Assembly (NCBI GenBank): GCA_934177795.1
Contig: CAKPPS010000006.1
Coordinates: 1-50,980 of the forward strand
DNA length: 50,980 nt
From: an uncultured Clostridia bacterium
Lineage (GTDB): Bacteria; Bacillota; Clostridia; TANB77; CAG-508
Direction of reading: 5' to 3'
Part shown: positions 1 to 8,378 of the stretch, piece by piece
Layout: every line of letters starts with the position of its first letter
How positions within the stretch are numbered: position 1 is the first letter of the stretch
Made by a program: the position numbers and the translations under genes
Notes under the pieces: generated by a model
What the model was told of the DNA's origin: nothing
The model's database searches: none
What the model saw: the letters and a program-made list of their open reading frames with translations, nothing else

Positions 1-712
1 CTTTATTTTTTCTATATTTTTTAATTTTTTTATTTATTTTATTATTTTTTATTAATATATTATTATTAATTTATTTTGTTATTGTCTTATTTTTTATTTT
101 CATACTTTATTTTTTCTATATTTTTTAATTTTTTTATTTGTTTTATTATTTTTTATTAATATATTATTATTAATTTATTTTTTTATTGTCTTATTTTTTA
201 TTTTTATGCTTTATTTTTTCTATATTTTTTAATTTTTTTATTTATTTTATTATTTTTTATTAATATATTATTATTAATTTATTTTTTTATTGTCTTGTTT
301 TTTATTTTTATGCTTTATTTTTCTATATTTCTTAATTTTTTTATTTATTTTATTATTTTTTATTAATATATTATTATTAATTTGTTTTTTTATTGCCTTA
401 TTTTTTATTTTCATGCTTTATTTTTTCTATATTTTTAAATTTTTTATTTATTTTATTATTTTTTATTAATATATTATTATTAATTTATTTTTTTTATTGT
501 CTTATTTTTTATTTTCATGCTTTATTTTTTCTATATTTTTTGATTTTTTTATTTATTTTATTATTTTTTATTAATATATTATTATTAATTTATTTTTTAT
601 TGTCTTATTTTTTATTTTCATGCTTTATTTTTTCTATATTTTTTAATTTTTTTATTTATTTTATTATTTTTATTAATATATTATTATTAATTTATTTTTT
701 TATTGTCTCTTT
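1..712. repeat. Seven-copy tandem repeat, unit about 104 bp
   Basis: Units begin at 1, 105, 209, 313, 416, 520 and 623, each opening with CTTTATTTTTTCTATAT and sharing a TATTGTCTTATTTTTTATTTT segment just before the next unit. Units differ by only a few substitutions and 1-base indels. The plus strand is almost entirely T and A. The period is 104 or 103, not a multiple of three, and I see no convincing gene in it; a 120-codon plus-strand frame is low-complexity Phe/Leu/Ile only. It lies immediately downstream of the minus-strand T4SS genes and reaches the window edge, so the true copy number is unknown. Confidence 0.9.
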
Positions 713-714
713 TT

Positions 715-1659
715 TTAATAATTATTCATTATTATCTTTTTATATTTACTTTTAAATAATAAATACATATATTTAGATATATTATTTTTATTGTAGTTAT
801 TAATACTAATTATAATTTCCTTATTTTTTTCTTTTTCATCTTGGATTTTTTTTATAGTATTTTTACTATTTTTTTCTACCCATATATTTATATATTTTTT
901 TGTAGTTATTATATTCCTTAAGTTTCCTTCGTAATTTATATTAAATATAATATTTTTTTCTTTATTATTTTTTATTATTTTTTTTACATATTTATTTAAA
1001 ATAAAAAAACTACTTGTTACTTTTATTTTATTATTTATTATACTATCTATTTTATAAACTGTTTTTTTTATTGCTTTTTTTATTCCTATTATTTTAATTT
1101 TATTGATTTTTATACTTTTAAAAACAATATTAATAATTAATGTTTTTTTATTATTATTTATTTTTCTTATATTTATTAATTCTACTATTTTCCTTTCCTC
1201 ATATTGTTTTCCATAAATAAAAATTATTTTTCTTTCTTTATTATCTATTTTGATATCATTATTATTTTTTGTTATTTTTTTACTTATTTTTTTAAATATT
1301 TTAAAATTGTTTTTTAATTCTTTATATGATTTTTTTTCATTTATTATCTTATTTAATTCTTTTTTATAAAAAATTTTTTCTATTCCTAATTTATATAAGT
1401 TTTCTTTACTATCTTTGTTATTAATAATCACTATTAAGTCTATTTTTTTATTTATTTTCTTTACTTTTTTTATTGTATCCTCAAAACTAATTTCTCCTGG
1501 TAATTGTTTACTAATTATTATAGTTTTTATTTGTTTATTTTTTTTTAATATTTCCAATATAGCTTCCCTATATAAAATATTTTTAATATTATTATTTAGT
1601 TTTTTATTTAGTTTTTTTAATATTTTTTCATTGTCTACAGCTATAATTGTATTATTCAT
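715..1659 (-). CDS. TadZ/CpaE-like protein with receiver-like N-terminus and degenerate ATPase domain
   Basis: About 314 residues. Residues 5-110 resemble a pseudo-receiver (TIIAVDN start, then IKTIIISKQLPG, then LIVIINNKD, then IEKIFYKKE), the layout seen before the MinD-like ATPase of CpaE/TadZ proteins. The following segment has the hydrophobic strand expected before a Walker A loop (KIIFIYGKQYEERK), but no GK[ST] is present, so ATP binding is doubtful. The start is taken at the ATG at 1659 behind AAAGGGTG rather than a GTG four codons earlier. It overlaps the end of the upstream virB4 by 8 bases, so the two are translationally linked. Composition is extreme (Lys, Ile and Asn dominate). 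Family assignment is by layout and neighbourhood and is tentative. Confidence 0.55.
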   Translation of the reverse strand: MNNTIIAVDNEKILKKLNKKLNNNIKNILYREAILEILKKNKQIKTIIISKQLPGEISFEDTIKKVKKINKKIDLIVIINNKDSKENLYKLGIEKIFYKKELNKIINEKKSYKELKNNFKIFKKISKKITKNNNDIKIDNKERKIIFIYGKQYEERKIVELINIRKINNNKKTLIINIVFKSIKINKIKIIGIKKAIKKTVYKIDSIINNKIKVTSSFFILNKYVKKIIKNNKEKNIIFNINYEGNLRNIITTKKYINIWVEKNSKNTIKKIQDEKEKNKEIIISINNYNKNNISKYMYLLFKSKYKKIIMNNY

Positions 1660-3454
1660 TTTTTTCTTCACCCTTTATAATTTTATATTCCTCATTTGAA
1701 CATTCTACTTTTATTAATATATGATTTTCTCCAACAAACATTAAACATTCACCTGTTTTCAATGATTTTATTTCTATTTTTTCTTTTTCTGATATATTAG
1801 AATAATCCGATAATATTTTAATATTTTCTTCTTCCAAGGCAAAAAACGTTTTTATACTTGAATTATTTAATATACTTTTTCCATATATACCATCATCTAA
1901 ACTAAAAAGATCCGATATGTCTTGAGTTATTGCTACACTACTTCCTCCATATTTTCTTATTGTTTTGAATATTTTATATATGAAACTTGCTACATTTCTA
2001 TTAGATGTTACACCTATTAATCTCCAGATTTCATCTAAATATATTGCCTTTTTTTCTTTTCTATTTTCTTTTATCTTATCCCAGAATATTTCTGTAAATA
2101 AATACATTCCGTATTTTAAATTTTCTTCACCTAAATCATATATATCAGCAATTATTAGTTCATTTTCTATTTTAATATTTGTATAATTATTAAAAAATTT
2201 CATCGATCCTTTTACAAATGGAATCATCTTTATTGCAAATTTTTTTGTTTTTTTATCCTCATTTAGTAAATTGTATAAATCTTCTAAGATTGGCATATCT
2301 CTTTCTTCTTTAAAAATTATTTTCTTATTTTTTCTTTTAAATAATGATTTATCATTAAAATTTATTTGTTTTGAAGCATATACTTTTATTAAATTTTCTT
2401 CAATTATTGCTTTTTCTTCTTCATTAAGCTCTCCAAAAATTAAATTAAAAAAACCTATTAATTTTCCTATTTTTGTTGCTAAATATCCTTCTTCTCCTTC
2501 TTCCAAACTTTCTTTTCTTATTTCTAAAATATTTATATATGTATTTGAATTTGGTCCTATAACAATTCTTGTCCCTTTTAATTGTTTGCATAATGTATCA
2601 TATTCTCTTTCTGGATCTATTACATATTGTTTCATTCCCATTAATTTATATCTTAATATTAAAAGCTTTGTATAAAAAGATTTCCCTGCTCCGCTTGTAC
2701 CAAAAATGCACATATTAGCATTTTTATATTTTTCTGCATCATATCTGTCCACAAATACTAATGAATCATTATATATATTTGTACCAATAAATATACCATT
2801 TTTATCAAAAATATTTGATGCTATAAATGGATATGTAGAAATTAAGCTTGACGTTAAAATATTTCTTCTTGCTACATTTCTTATTAATTTATTATTTTCC
2901 ATTATTGGCATGCAACTTTTAAATATTTCTTCCTGCCTAAATGTAGCTTTCCTAGTTTGCATTCCTTTACTTTGTATAATTCCTTCTGCTTTATTAAGCA
3001 TATATTCTAATTCTTTTAAATCTTCTGCATATATTAATAAATATATGTATATATTATATAATTCTTGATTGTTTACTTGCATTTCTTTTCTTATATATTT
3101 AGCATCTCCGTAAGTTGATGTTGCTATATCTATATCTTGCCTATTTATACTGTAATTTTGTATTTCTACGCCTACATTTCCAATATGATATGTTAATTCT
3201 TTTATTACTTTGTAAGAATCTTGTCTTTCATAAAACATTGACATATTTATATTTATGTTACTTTCTATTAGGTTTTTTAACAATAAATCTGTTTGTTCTC
3301 TATAGTAATTTGATATTATTATTCCTGAATAATACATATCATCTATTTCAATATATTTAGGATTTTTTATATTTATATATGTCGGTGAAATCTCATCTAT
3401 TTCAAAAATACTTCCTTCATATATTTTTAATTTATTTTTATTTGTTTTTACTAT
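1652..3454 (-). CDS. virB4: VirB4-family T4SS ATPase, apparent ATA start codon
   Basis: Energising ATPase of type IV secretion, membrane-peripheral in the family. Walker A is GTSGAGKS and Walker B is KAIYLDEIW, followed by the sensor-like SVAITQDISD. The first ATG in frame is at 3337, but the open frame continues upstream for 39 codons with family-typical sequence (EISPTYINIKNPKYIEIDD directly before MYYSG). That extension has no ATG, GTG or TTG; it begins with ATA at 3452-3454, placed 8 bases after a strong AGGAGG (3462-3467). With this start the protein is 600 residues, a normal size for the compact VirB4 family. Either ATA initiates or the start codon has mutated. It is a paralogue of the split virB4 at 30195-32145. 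The 3570-4145 gene lies upstream and the TadZ-like gene overlaps its end. Confidence 0.8.
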   Translation of the reverse strand: MVKTNKNKLKIYEGSIFEIDEISPTYINIKNPKYIEIDDMYYSGIIISNYYREQTDLLLKNLIESNININMSMFYERQDSYKVIKELTYHIGNVGVEIQNYSINRQDIDIATSTYGDAKYIRKEMQVNNQELYNIYIYLLIYAEDLKELEYMLNKAEGIIQSKGMQTRKATFRQEEIFKSCMPIMENNKLIRNVARRNILTSSLISTYPFIASNIFDKNGIFIGTNIYNDSLVFVDRYDAEKYKNANMCIFGTSGAGKSFYTKLLILRYKLMGMKQYVIDPEREYDTLCKQLKGTRIVIGPNSNTYINILEIRKESLEEGEEGYLATKIGKLIGFFNLIFGELNEEEKAIIEENLIKVYASKQINFNDKSLFKRKNKKIIFKEERDMPILEDLYNLLNEDKKTKKFAIKMIPFVKGSMKFFNNYTNIKIENELIIADIYDLGEENLKYGMYLFTEIFWDKIKENRKEKKAIYLDEIWRLIGVTSNRNVASFIYKIFKTIRKYGGSSVAITQDISDLFSLDDGIYGKSILNNSSIKTFFALEEENIKILSDYSNISEKEKIEIKSLKTGECLMFVGENHILIKVECSNEEYKIIKGEEKNE

Positions 3455-3569
3455 TTATTTTTCCTCCTTTTAATTTTTTAATTTATTTTTTTATTATTTA
3501 TTTAATTTTTTTATTATTATTTAATTTTTTTATTATTTAATTTTTTTTATTATTTAATTTATTTTTTTA
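3455..3569. other. AT-rich spacer with T-runs
   Basis: The spacer between the two minus-strand genes is made of repeats of the type TTATTATTTAATTTTTT. It carries the AGGAGG ribosome binding site of the virB4 gene at 3462-3467 (read on the minus strand) and nothing else I recognise. Confidence 0.6.
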
Positions 3570-4145
3570 TTAATTTCTATATATTTTATTAATATATTTT
3601 TTTGTATTAAGAAATGAATAAAATATTTTTAATATTTGATTTTTTTTTTCAATATTTATTACTCTATTTCCACATCTTGCTAAACATTCTTTTATTCTAA
3701 AATATTTTTCATTTAGTTCCTGTTTTATTAATTCATAATTAATTTGTTTTTTATTTACATTATTATTTTTTAATATTATATAAAATTTTTTGCTTGCAGA
3801 TTTTTTATTTATATTTTTTTCATTAATATATTTTATATAATCAGCTGTTATTTTTTTTAAATATTTATTTTCTTTTCTATTTAAATTATTTTTTATTTGG
3901 GTAATATGATGAGTTAAATCTTCTTTATTACTTTGAATTAAAATTTGAATATTAAAACTACACGTTTTTAAAAAAATTTTATAAGAATTTAAAATAGCTT
4001 CTTTTTCTAATTCTGTTTTTAAATTATAATTTACAGGTATTATTTCTATTATTTTTATATAACTATTATTTTTTAATTTTATTATTCCTCCGTCACTTAT
4101 TTGTTTTATTGGAATCCATTCTTGTGTACTTTTATATTTTATAAT
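3570..4145 (-). CDS. VirB4-partner (TcpF/TraC N-domain-like) protein without any NTG start
   Basis: An open frame of about 191 residues that contains no methionine codon and no in-frame GTG or TTG. The region STQEWIPIKQISDGGIIKL, a lone strand of KIIEIIPVNYNL and then an NIQILIQS segment match in order the GFMEFDKIEDNMIIK, FIMAIECQGINYDL and IQLYIQTRTVN segments of the protein at 29026-30192, so it is a shortened paralogue sitting in the same place, before virB4. The probable start is ATT at 4143-4145 or ATA at 4140-4142, six or nine bases after AAAGGA. A well-formed promoter ends about 20 bases upstream, which supports a start here. It could be a decaying gene, but the frame is clean to its stop at 3570. 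Confidence 0.6.
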   Translation of the reverse strand: MIKYKSTQEWIPIKQISDGGIIKLKNNSYIKIIEIIPVNYNLKTELEKEAILNSYKIFLKTCSFNIQILIQSNKEDLTHHITQIKNNLNRKENKYLKKITADYIKYINEKNINKKSASKKFYIILKNNNVNKKQINYELIKQELNEKYFRIKECLARCGNRVINIEKKNQILKIFYSFLNTKKYINKIYRN

Positions 4146-4169
4146 ATCACATCCTTTATATTTTGAAAT

Positions 4170-4198
4170 ATTTTACAATGTTTTTGTGCTTTTGTCAA
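4170..4198 (-). promoter_or_regulatory. Sigma-A-type promoter for the minus-strand T4SS genes
   Basis: On the minus strand TTGACA (4193-4198) and TAAAAT (4170-4175) are separated by 17 bases. The -35 box lies in a perfect 9-bp inverted repeat, TTTGTCAAT at 4191-4199 and ATTGACAAA at 4208-4216, which could be an operator. Transcription would start near 4163, leaving a leader of about 18 bases before the non-NTG start. Confidence 0.6.
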
Positions 4199-4296
4199 TC
4201 ATATTTCATTGACAAAAACTGACAAATTAATTTTTTAAATTTTTTTCATTTTTTTGAATATTATTTTTCATTTTGTATATAATATTATTGTAAGGT

Positions 4297-4580
4297 TAAT
4301 AATAGTTAAACAAAGAGTATTATTAAATTAATTCTTTAGTTTAATAATATTCGAGCAAAGATATATTATGGTATTAAAAAATATTATAATATGTCGGCGA
4401 TAAGAATATATTATGTTTTTGTATGTTATTTTGATATCTGTAAAATTCTTTTTACTATATAACAAAAAAGTATGTAATATATTCGAGTTAAGATTATTTT
4501 TATATCTATTAAAAATGATTTATTGTACTCCTTTATGGATGAATTAGGTTGTTTATGGTATACTAATAGTCGAGTAACTG
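4297..4580. repeat. Periodically spaced TAATAnTCGAG-like motif
   Basis: The motif TAATAATAGTTAAACAAAG, TAATAATATTCGAGCAAAG, TAATATGTCGGCGATAAG, TAATATATTCGAGTTAAG and TAATAGTCGAGTAACTG starts at 4297, 4342, 4387, 4475 and 4564. Spacings are 45, 45, 88 and 89 bases, that is one or two turns of a roughly 44-base period. The intervals are not conserved. The region lies in the otherwise gene-free stretch 4200-4681 between gyrB and the T4SS locus. Function unknown; candidate protein-binding array. Confidence 0.45.
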
Positions 4581-4681
4581 ATTAATATATGTGGTTAATA
4601 GTTTAATTATATAGCAATATATAATAGATTTGAAAATTATATATATTAGTTTTAACTACGATTATTATTAGCTTTACTGAT

Positions 4682-4714
4682 AAAGACAGATAATTATAAA
4701 AATTATCTGTCTTT
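4682..4714. terminator. Perfect inverted repeat downstream of gyrB
   Basis: A 14-bp perfect stem (AAAGACAGATAATT and its complement) with a 5-base loop lies 8 bases past the gyrB stop. The stem ends in a short T run on either strand, so it would be a rather weak, possibly bidirectional terminator. Confidence 0.7.
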
Positions 4715-4721
4715 AATAATT

Positions 4722-6650
4722 TTAAATATCTAAATTTTTAACGTATTTTGCATTTTGTTGAATAAATGCTCTTCTTGGTTCTACTTCATCTCCCATTAAT
4801 AATGTAAATATTTCATCTGCTTTTATAGCATCATCCATAGTTACTTTTACAAGTATTCTTGTTTCAGGATTCATTGTAGTATCCCACAATTGTTCTGGAT
4901 TCATTTCTCCTAAACCTTTATATCTCTGTAGTCCTAGTTGATCTCTTTGTATTCCTTTTTCTTCTAATTCTTTGTAAGCTTTTTGCAAATCTTCATCTGT
5001 ATAACAATATACATCTTCCATTCCTCTTTTTGATAATTTATATAATGGTGGTTGAGCTAAATATACATTTCCATTTTCTATTAATGGTCTCATATATCTA
5101 AAGAAAAATGTTAATAATAATGTTCTAATATGTGCCCCATCAACATCAGCATCTGCCATTATAATAACTTTTCCATATCTAATTTTAGTTATATCAAATT
5201 CAGCCCCTATTCCTGCACCAATAGCTACTATGACAGGGTTTAATTTATCATTTCCGTATATTTTATCTGCTCTAGCTTTTTCTACATTTAACATTTTTCC
5301 CCATAATGGTAATATTGCTTGAAATTTCCTATCTCTTCCTTGTTTAGCACTTCCTCCAGCAGAGTCTCCCTCAACAATATATACTTCACATTCTTTTGCA
5401 TTTTTACTACTACAATCTGCTAATTTTCCAGGTAAAGTAGATGTTTCCAAACTACTCTTTTTTCTTACTAATTCTCTTGCTTTTCTTGCAGCTTCTCTTG
5501 CTCTTGATGCACTAATACATTTTTCTAATATAGCTTTTGCTACTTGTGGATTCTCTTCTAAAAATGCTGAAAGTGCTTCATTAACCATACTTTGTACTAC
5601 TCCTGTTACTTCACTATTTCCTAATTTGGTTTTTGTTTGTCCTTCAAATTGTGGTTCTTTTACTTTTACAGATACAACTGCTGTAATTCCTTCTCTTATA
5701 TCTTCACCTTGTAAATTATTATCTTTTTCTTTTAAAATATTATGGCTTCTTGCATAATCATTAAAAACTTTTGTTAATGATCTCTTAAATCCTTCTAAAT
5801 GTGTTCCACCTTCGATTGTATTTATATTATTTACAAAAGTATATATATTTTCAGAATAACTTGATGTATATTGAATTGCAATTTCAACTGGTACTTCTCC
5901 ATTTTTTTCTATATAAATTGGCTTTTTATGTAAAGTTTCTTTGCTTTTATTTAAAAATTCTACAAATGAAATTAAACCACCTTCATAACAAAATTCAGCT
6001 TTTTTTACTGTTTCTCCTCTTTGATCTTCAATTGTTATTTTTAACCCTTTTGTTAAAAAAGCTATTTCTCTGAATCTTTTTTCTAACACTTCATATTCAT
6101 AATTTAAACTTTCAAAAATAGTATCATCTGCTAAAAATCTAACTTTTGTTCCTGTTCCTTTGGCCTCTCCAATTTTTTCGAGTTTTCTTACTGTCTTTCC
6201 TTTTTCAAAATACATCTGATAAATTCCGCCATCTCTTTTTATAGTAACTTCTGTCCATGTTGACAATGCATTTACTACCGATGCACCTACTCCATGTAGT
6301 CCTCCTGAAACTTTATATCCACTATCTCCACCAAATTTACCTCCAGCGTGTAATACTGTGTATACTGTTTCAGCCGTAGATATATGAGTTTTTGGATGTA
6401 TTTCTACAGGAATTCCTCTCCCATTATCTGTTACACTAATAATATTTCCTTTTTCTATTACAACATTTATTTCTGTACAATATCCTGCTAAGGCTTCATC
6501 AACACCATTGTCGACAATTTCATATACACAGTGATGCAAACCTCTTACAGAGGTACTACCTATATACATACCTGGTCTTTTTCTTACGGCTTCAAGTCCT
6601 TCTAACACTTGTATTTGTTCTGCGCCATATTCATGTTTGTATTTTTCCAT
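4722..6650 (-). CDS. gyrB: DNA gyrase subunit B
   Basis: ATPase subunit of the type IIA topoisomerase that introduces negative supercoils; works with GyrA, which is not in this window. The 642-residue length is normal. The N-terminal GHKL ATPase shows RPGMYIGS, the DNG of EIVDNGVDEA and the glycine-rich SGGLHGVGASVVNAL. The TOPRIM domain carries EGDSAGGSAK and DADVDGAHI, the metal-binding acidic residues. The C-terminus ends in the usual RRAFIQ.NA..V segment. The ribosome site AGGAGGAATATAA precedes the ATG. It follows recF by 18 bases, probably in one transcript from dnaN or dnaA outward, and ends at a hairpin. GyrB rather than ParE is supported by the position beside recF and the origin. 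Confidence 0.97.
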   Translation of the reverse strand: MEKYKHEYGAEQIQVLEGLEAVRKRPGMYIGSTSVRGLHHCVYEIVDNGVDEALAGYCTEINVVIEKGNIISVTDNGRGIPVEIHPKTHISTAETVYTVLHAGGKFGGDSGYKVSGGLHGVGASVVNALSTWTEVTIKRDGGIYQMYFEKGKTVRKLEKIGEAKGTGTKVRFLADDTIFESLNYEYEVLEKRFREIAFLTKGLKITIEDQRGETVKKAEFCYEGGLISFVEFLNKSKETLHKKPIYIEKNGEVPVEIAIQYTSSYSENIYTFVNNINTIEGGTHLEGFKRSLTKVFNDYARSHNILKEKDNNLQGEDIREGITAVVSVKVKEPQFEGQTKTKLGNSEVTGVVQSMVNEALSAFLEENPQVAKAILEKCISASRAREAARKARELVRKKSSLETSTLPGKLADCSSKNAKECEVYIVEGDSAGGSAKQGRDRKFQAILPLWGKMLNVEKARADKIYGNDKLNPVIVAIGAGIGAEFDITKIRYGKVIIMADADVDGAHIRTLLLTFFFRYMRPLIENGNVYLAQPPLYKLSKRGMEDVYCYTDEDLQKAYKELEEKGIQRDQLGLQRYKGLGEMNPEQLWDTTMNPETRILVKVTMDDAIKADEIFTLLMGDEVEPRRAFIQQNAKYVKNLDI

Positions 6651-6668
6651 TTATATTCCTCCTATATC

Positions 6669-7742
6669 TTAAATTTCTCTCGAAACTTTTCCATTGTTTA
6701 CATTATATATTAAAATTTTTTGATTTTCAAGCTTAATTTTATCTGTACATGTTATTATTACCTGTATATCCCTAATCTTCTCTAATAAATGATTTCTTCT
6801 TTTTTCATCTAACTCAGACATAAAATCATCTAATAATAATATAGGCATTTCACCAATTTCATCTTCTATAATTTCTAACTCTGACATTTTTAATGATAAA
6901 ATAGCTGTTCTATATTGTCCTTGAGAACCATATATATCTAATTGTTTATTATTTATAAATATATTAAAATCATCTCCATGAATTCCTTTAGTAGTGTATC
7001 CTTTTATAATATCTATTTTTCTTTTTTCTTTTAATAAATTTAAATACTCTTCTTTGTTTTTACAACATGTTAAATAATTTATTTCTATTTCTTCTTTTTC
7101 TTCAGTAATATCACTATGGATTTTTTTTATTTTTTCTTTTATTTTTTCTATATAATATTTTCTATATTTATAAATTTGATCTGCATATTCTACCAATTTT
7201 TCATCCCAAATATCCAATAATTTTTCTGTTTTATTTTCTTCTCTTATTTGTCTTAAATATTTATTTCTTTGTTCTATTGTCTTTTTATATAAATTTAAAT
7301 TATACATATAATTAGGTTTTAATTGACTGATCATAATATCTAGAAATTTTCTTCTATTTTGTGGTCCACCTTTTAAAATATTAATATCATCAGGAGTAAA
7401 AATAACAATATTTATATTACCTAGTAATTGACTTAATTTTTTTAATTTTACACCATTTAAAAATACATTTTTTTTATTTGATATTTCTATTTTTATTTTT
7501 CCATCTCTATCTTTTTTTTCAAAAAATATTTCTACTATTGCTTCATTTTCATTTAATTTAATTACTTCTAAATCCTTTTTGGCTCTAAATGATTTTCCCA
7601 TACTTCCAAAAAAAATACTTTCTATAATATTAGTTTTTCCTTGTGCATTTTCTCCATAAAAAATATTAATATCTTTTCCTAATTCTATTTTTTCCGTTTT
7701 ATAATTCCTAAAATTTAATAAATTTATTTCACTTATCCACAT
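6669..7742 (-). CDS. recF: DNA replication and repair protein RecF
   Basis: SMC-like ATPase that helps load RecA at single-strand gaps. The N-terminus INLLNFRNY is the RecF signature, Walker A is GENAQGKTN, and the C-terminal LLLDDFMSELDEKRR gives the Walker B aspartate and D-loop. I place the start at the ATG at 7742 (protein begins MWISEINLL), because GGAG lies six bases before it; a longer frame up to 7778 adds a non-conserved MLLKKYTQMENN. The length of 357 residues fits the family. The usual small S4-domain gene (yaaA/rlbA) between dnaN and recF is absent, and a 590-base low-complexity gap lies there instead. Confidence 0.95.
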   Translation of the reverse strand: MWISEINLLNFRNYKTEKIELGKDINIFYGENAQGKTNIIESIFFGSMGKSFRAKKDLEVIKLNENEAIVEIFFEKKDRDGKIKIEISNKKNVFLNGVKLKKLSQLLGNINIVIFTPDDINILKGGPQNRRKFLDIMISQLKPNYMYNLNLYKKTIEQRNKYLRQIREENKTEKLLDIWDEKLVEYADQIYKYRKYYIEKIKEKIKKIHSDITEEKEEIEINYLTCCKNKEEYLNLLKEKRKIDIIKGYTTKGIHGDDFNIFINNKQLDIYGSQGQYRTAILSLKMSELEIIEDEIGEMPILLLDDFMSELDEKRRNHLLEKIRDIQVIITCTDKIKLENQKILIYNVNNGKVSREI

Positions 7743-8334
7743 ATTATTCTCCATTTGTGTATATTTTTTAAGTAACAAATTATATTATAAAAAAATAAAA
7801 ATGTCTTATTTTCAATTCTCGTGCGTCGTTTTTTCTATTTTTTTATAAAAATTACTATTTTTTAACTTTTTATTTCTAATTATTTAAATTTATTTTATTG
7901 TTTATTATTTTTTATTTATATTTTTATTTTTATTTATTTTTCTTTTTTTTTATATTTTTTCGATTTTTTATTTTTATTTTTTAATATTTATTTTATTTTT
8001 CTATTATTTATTTTTTCTAATTTTTTATTTTCCTTTTTTCAATTTTATTTTTAAAAAATAATAAATTTTTCAATTTTCAAAATATTCAAATTCTTTTATT
8101 TTCTTTTTTTTTCTATTTTATTCTTTTTTTATCTATTTTTTTCAAAATAAATATTTATTTGTTTTATAAAATACTCTAAAAATATATATTTTCTATTTTA
8201 TTCTTTTTTTTGCTATTTTTTTCTAATTTATTCTTTTTTTATCTTTTTTGATTTTTCATTTTATTTATAATATATTTAAGGTTTAAACTTTATTATCCAC
8301 TTTTTGTTATTAATATGTGGATAACTTTTTTATG
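7743..8334. other. AT-rich gap between recF and dnaN with two DnaA boxes
   Basis: Positions 7800-8280 are T-runs broken by A and rare C, with no plausible gene on either strand. This is where many Bacillota carry the S4-domain gene yaaA, so it may be a decayed remnant (inference). Near the dnaN end are two DnaA-box-like sites, TTATCCACT at 8293-8301 and TGTGGATAA at 8316-8324 (reverse orientation). Confidence 0.6.
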
Positions 8335-8378
8335 AAAGAAGATTAAGGGTATTTTATTTTATACCCTTAATCTTCTTT
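8335..8378 (-). terminator. dnaN terminator overlapping the stop codon
   Basis: A perfect 18-bp stem (8335-8352 and 8361-8378) with an 8-base loop includes the last codons and stop of dnaN. On the minus strand the stem ends in TTT and then CATAAAAAA, so the U-run is short. It probably separates dnaN from recF transcription. Confidence 0.75.

Noticed and set aside
393..755. A 120-codon plus-strand frame rich in Phe, Leu and Ile
   Set aside because: It runs through the tandem repeat, has low complexity, no ribosome site, and is explained by T-rich DNA.
4297..4580. CRISPR array
   Set aside because: The repeated motif is short and imperfect, spacing alternates between one and two periods, and no cas genes are present.
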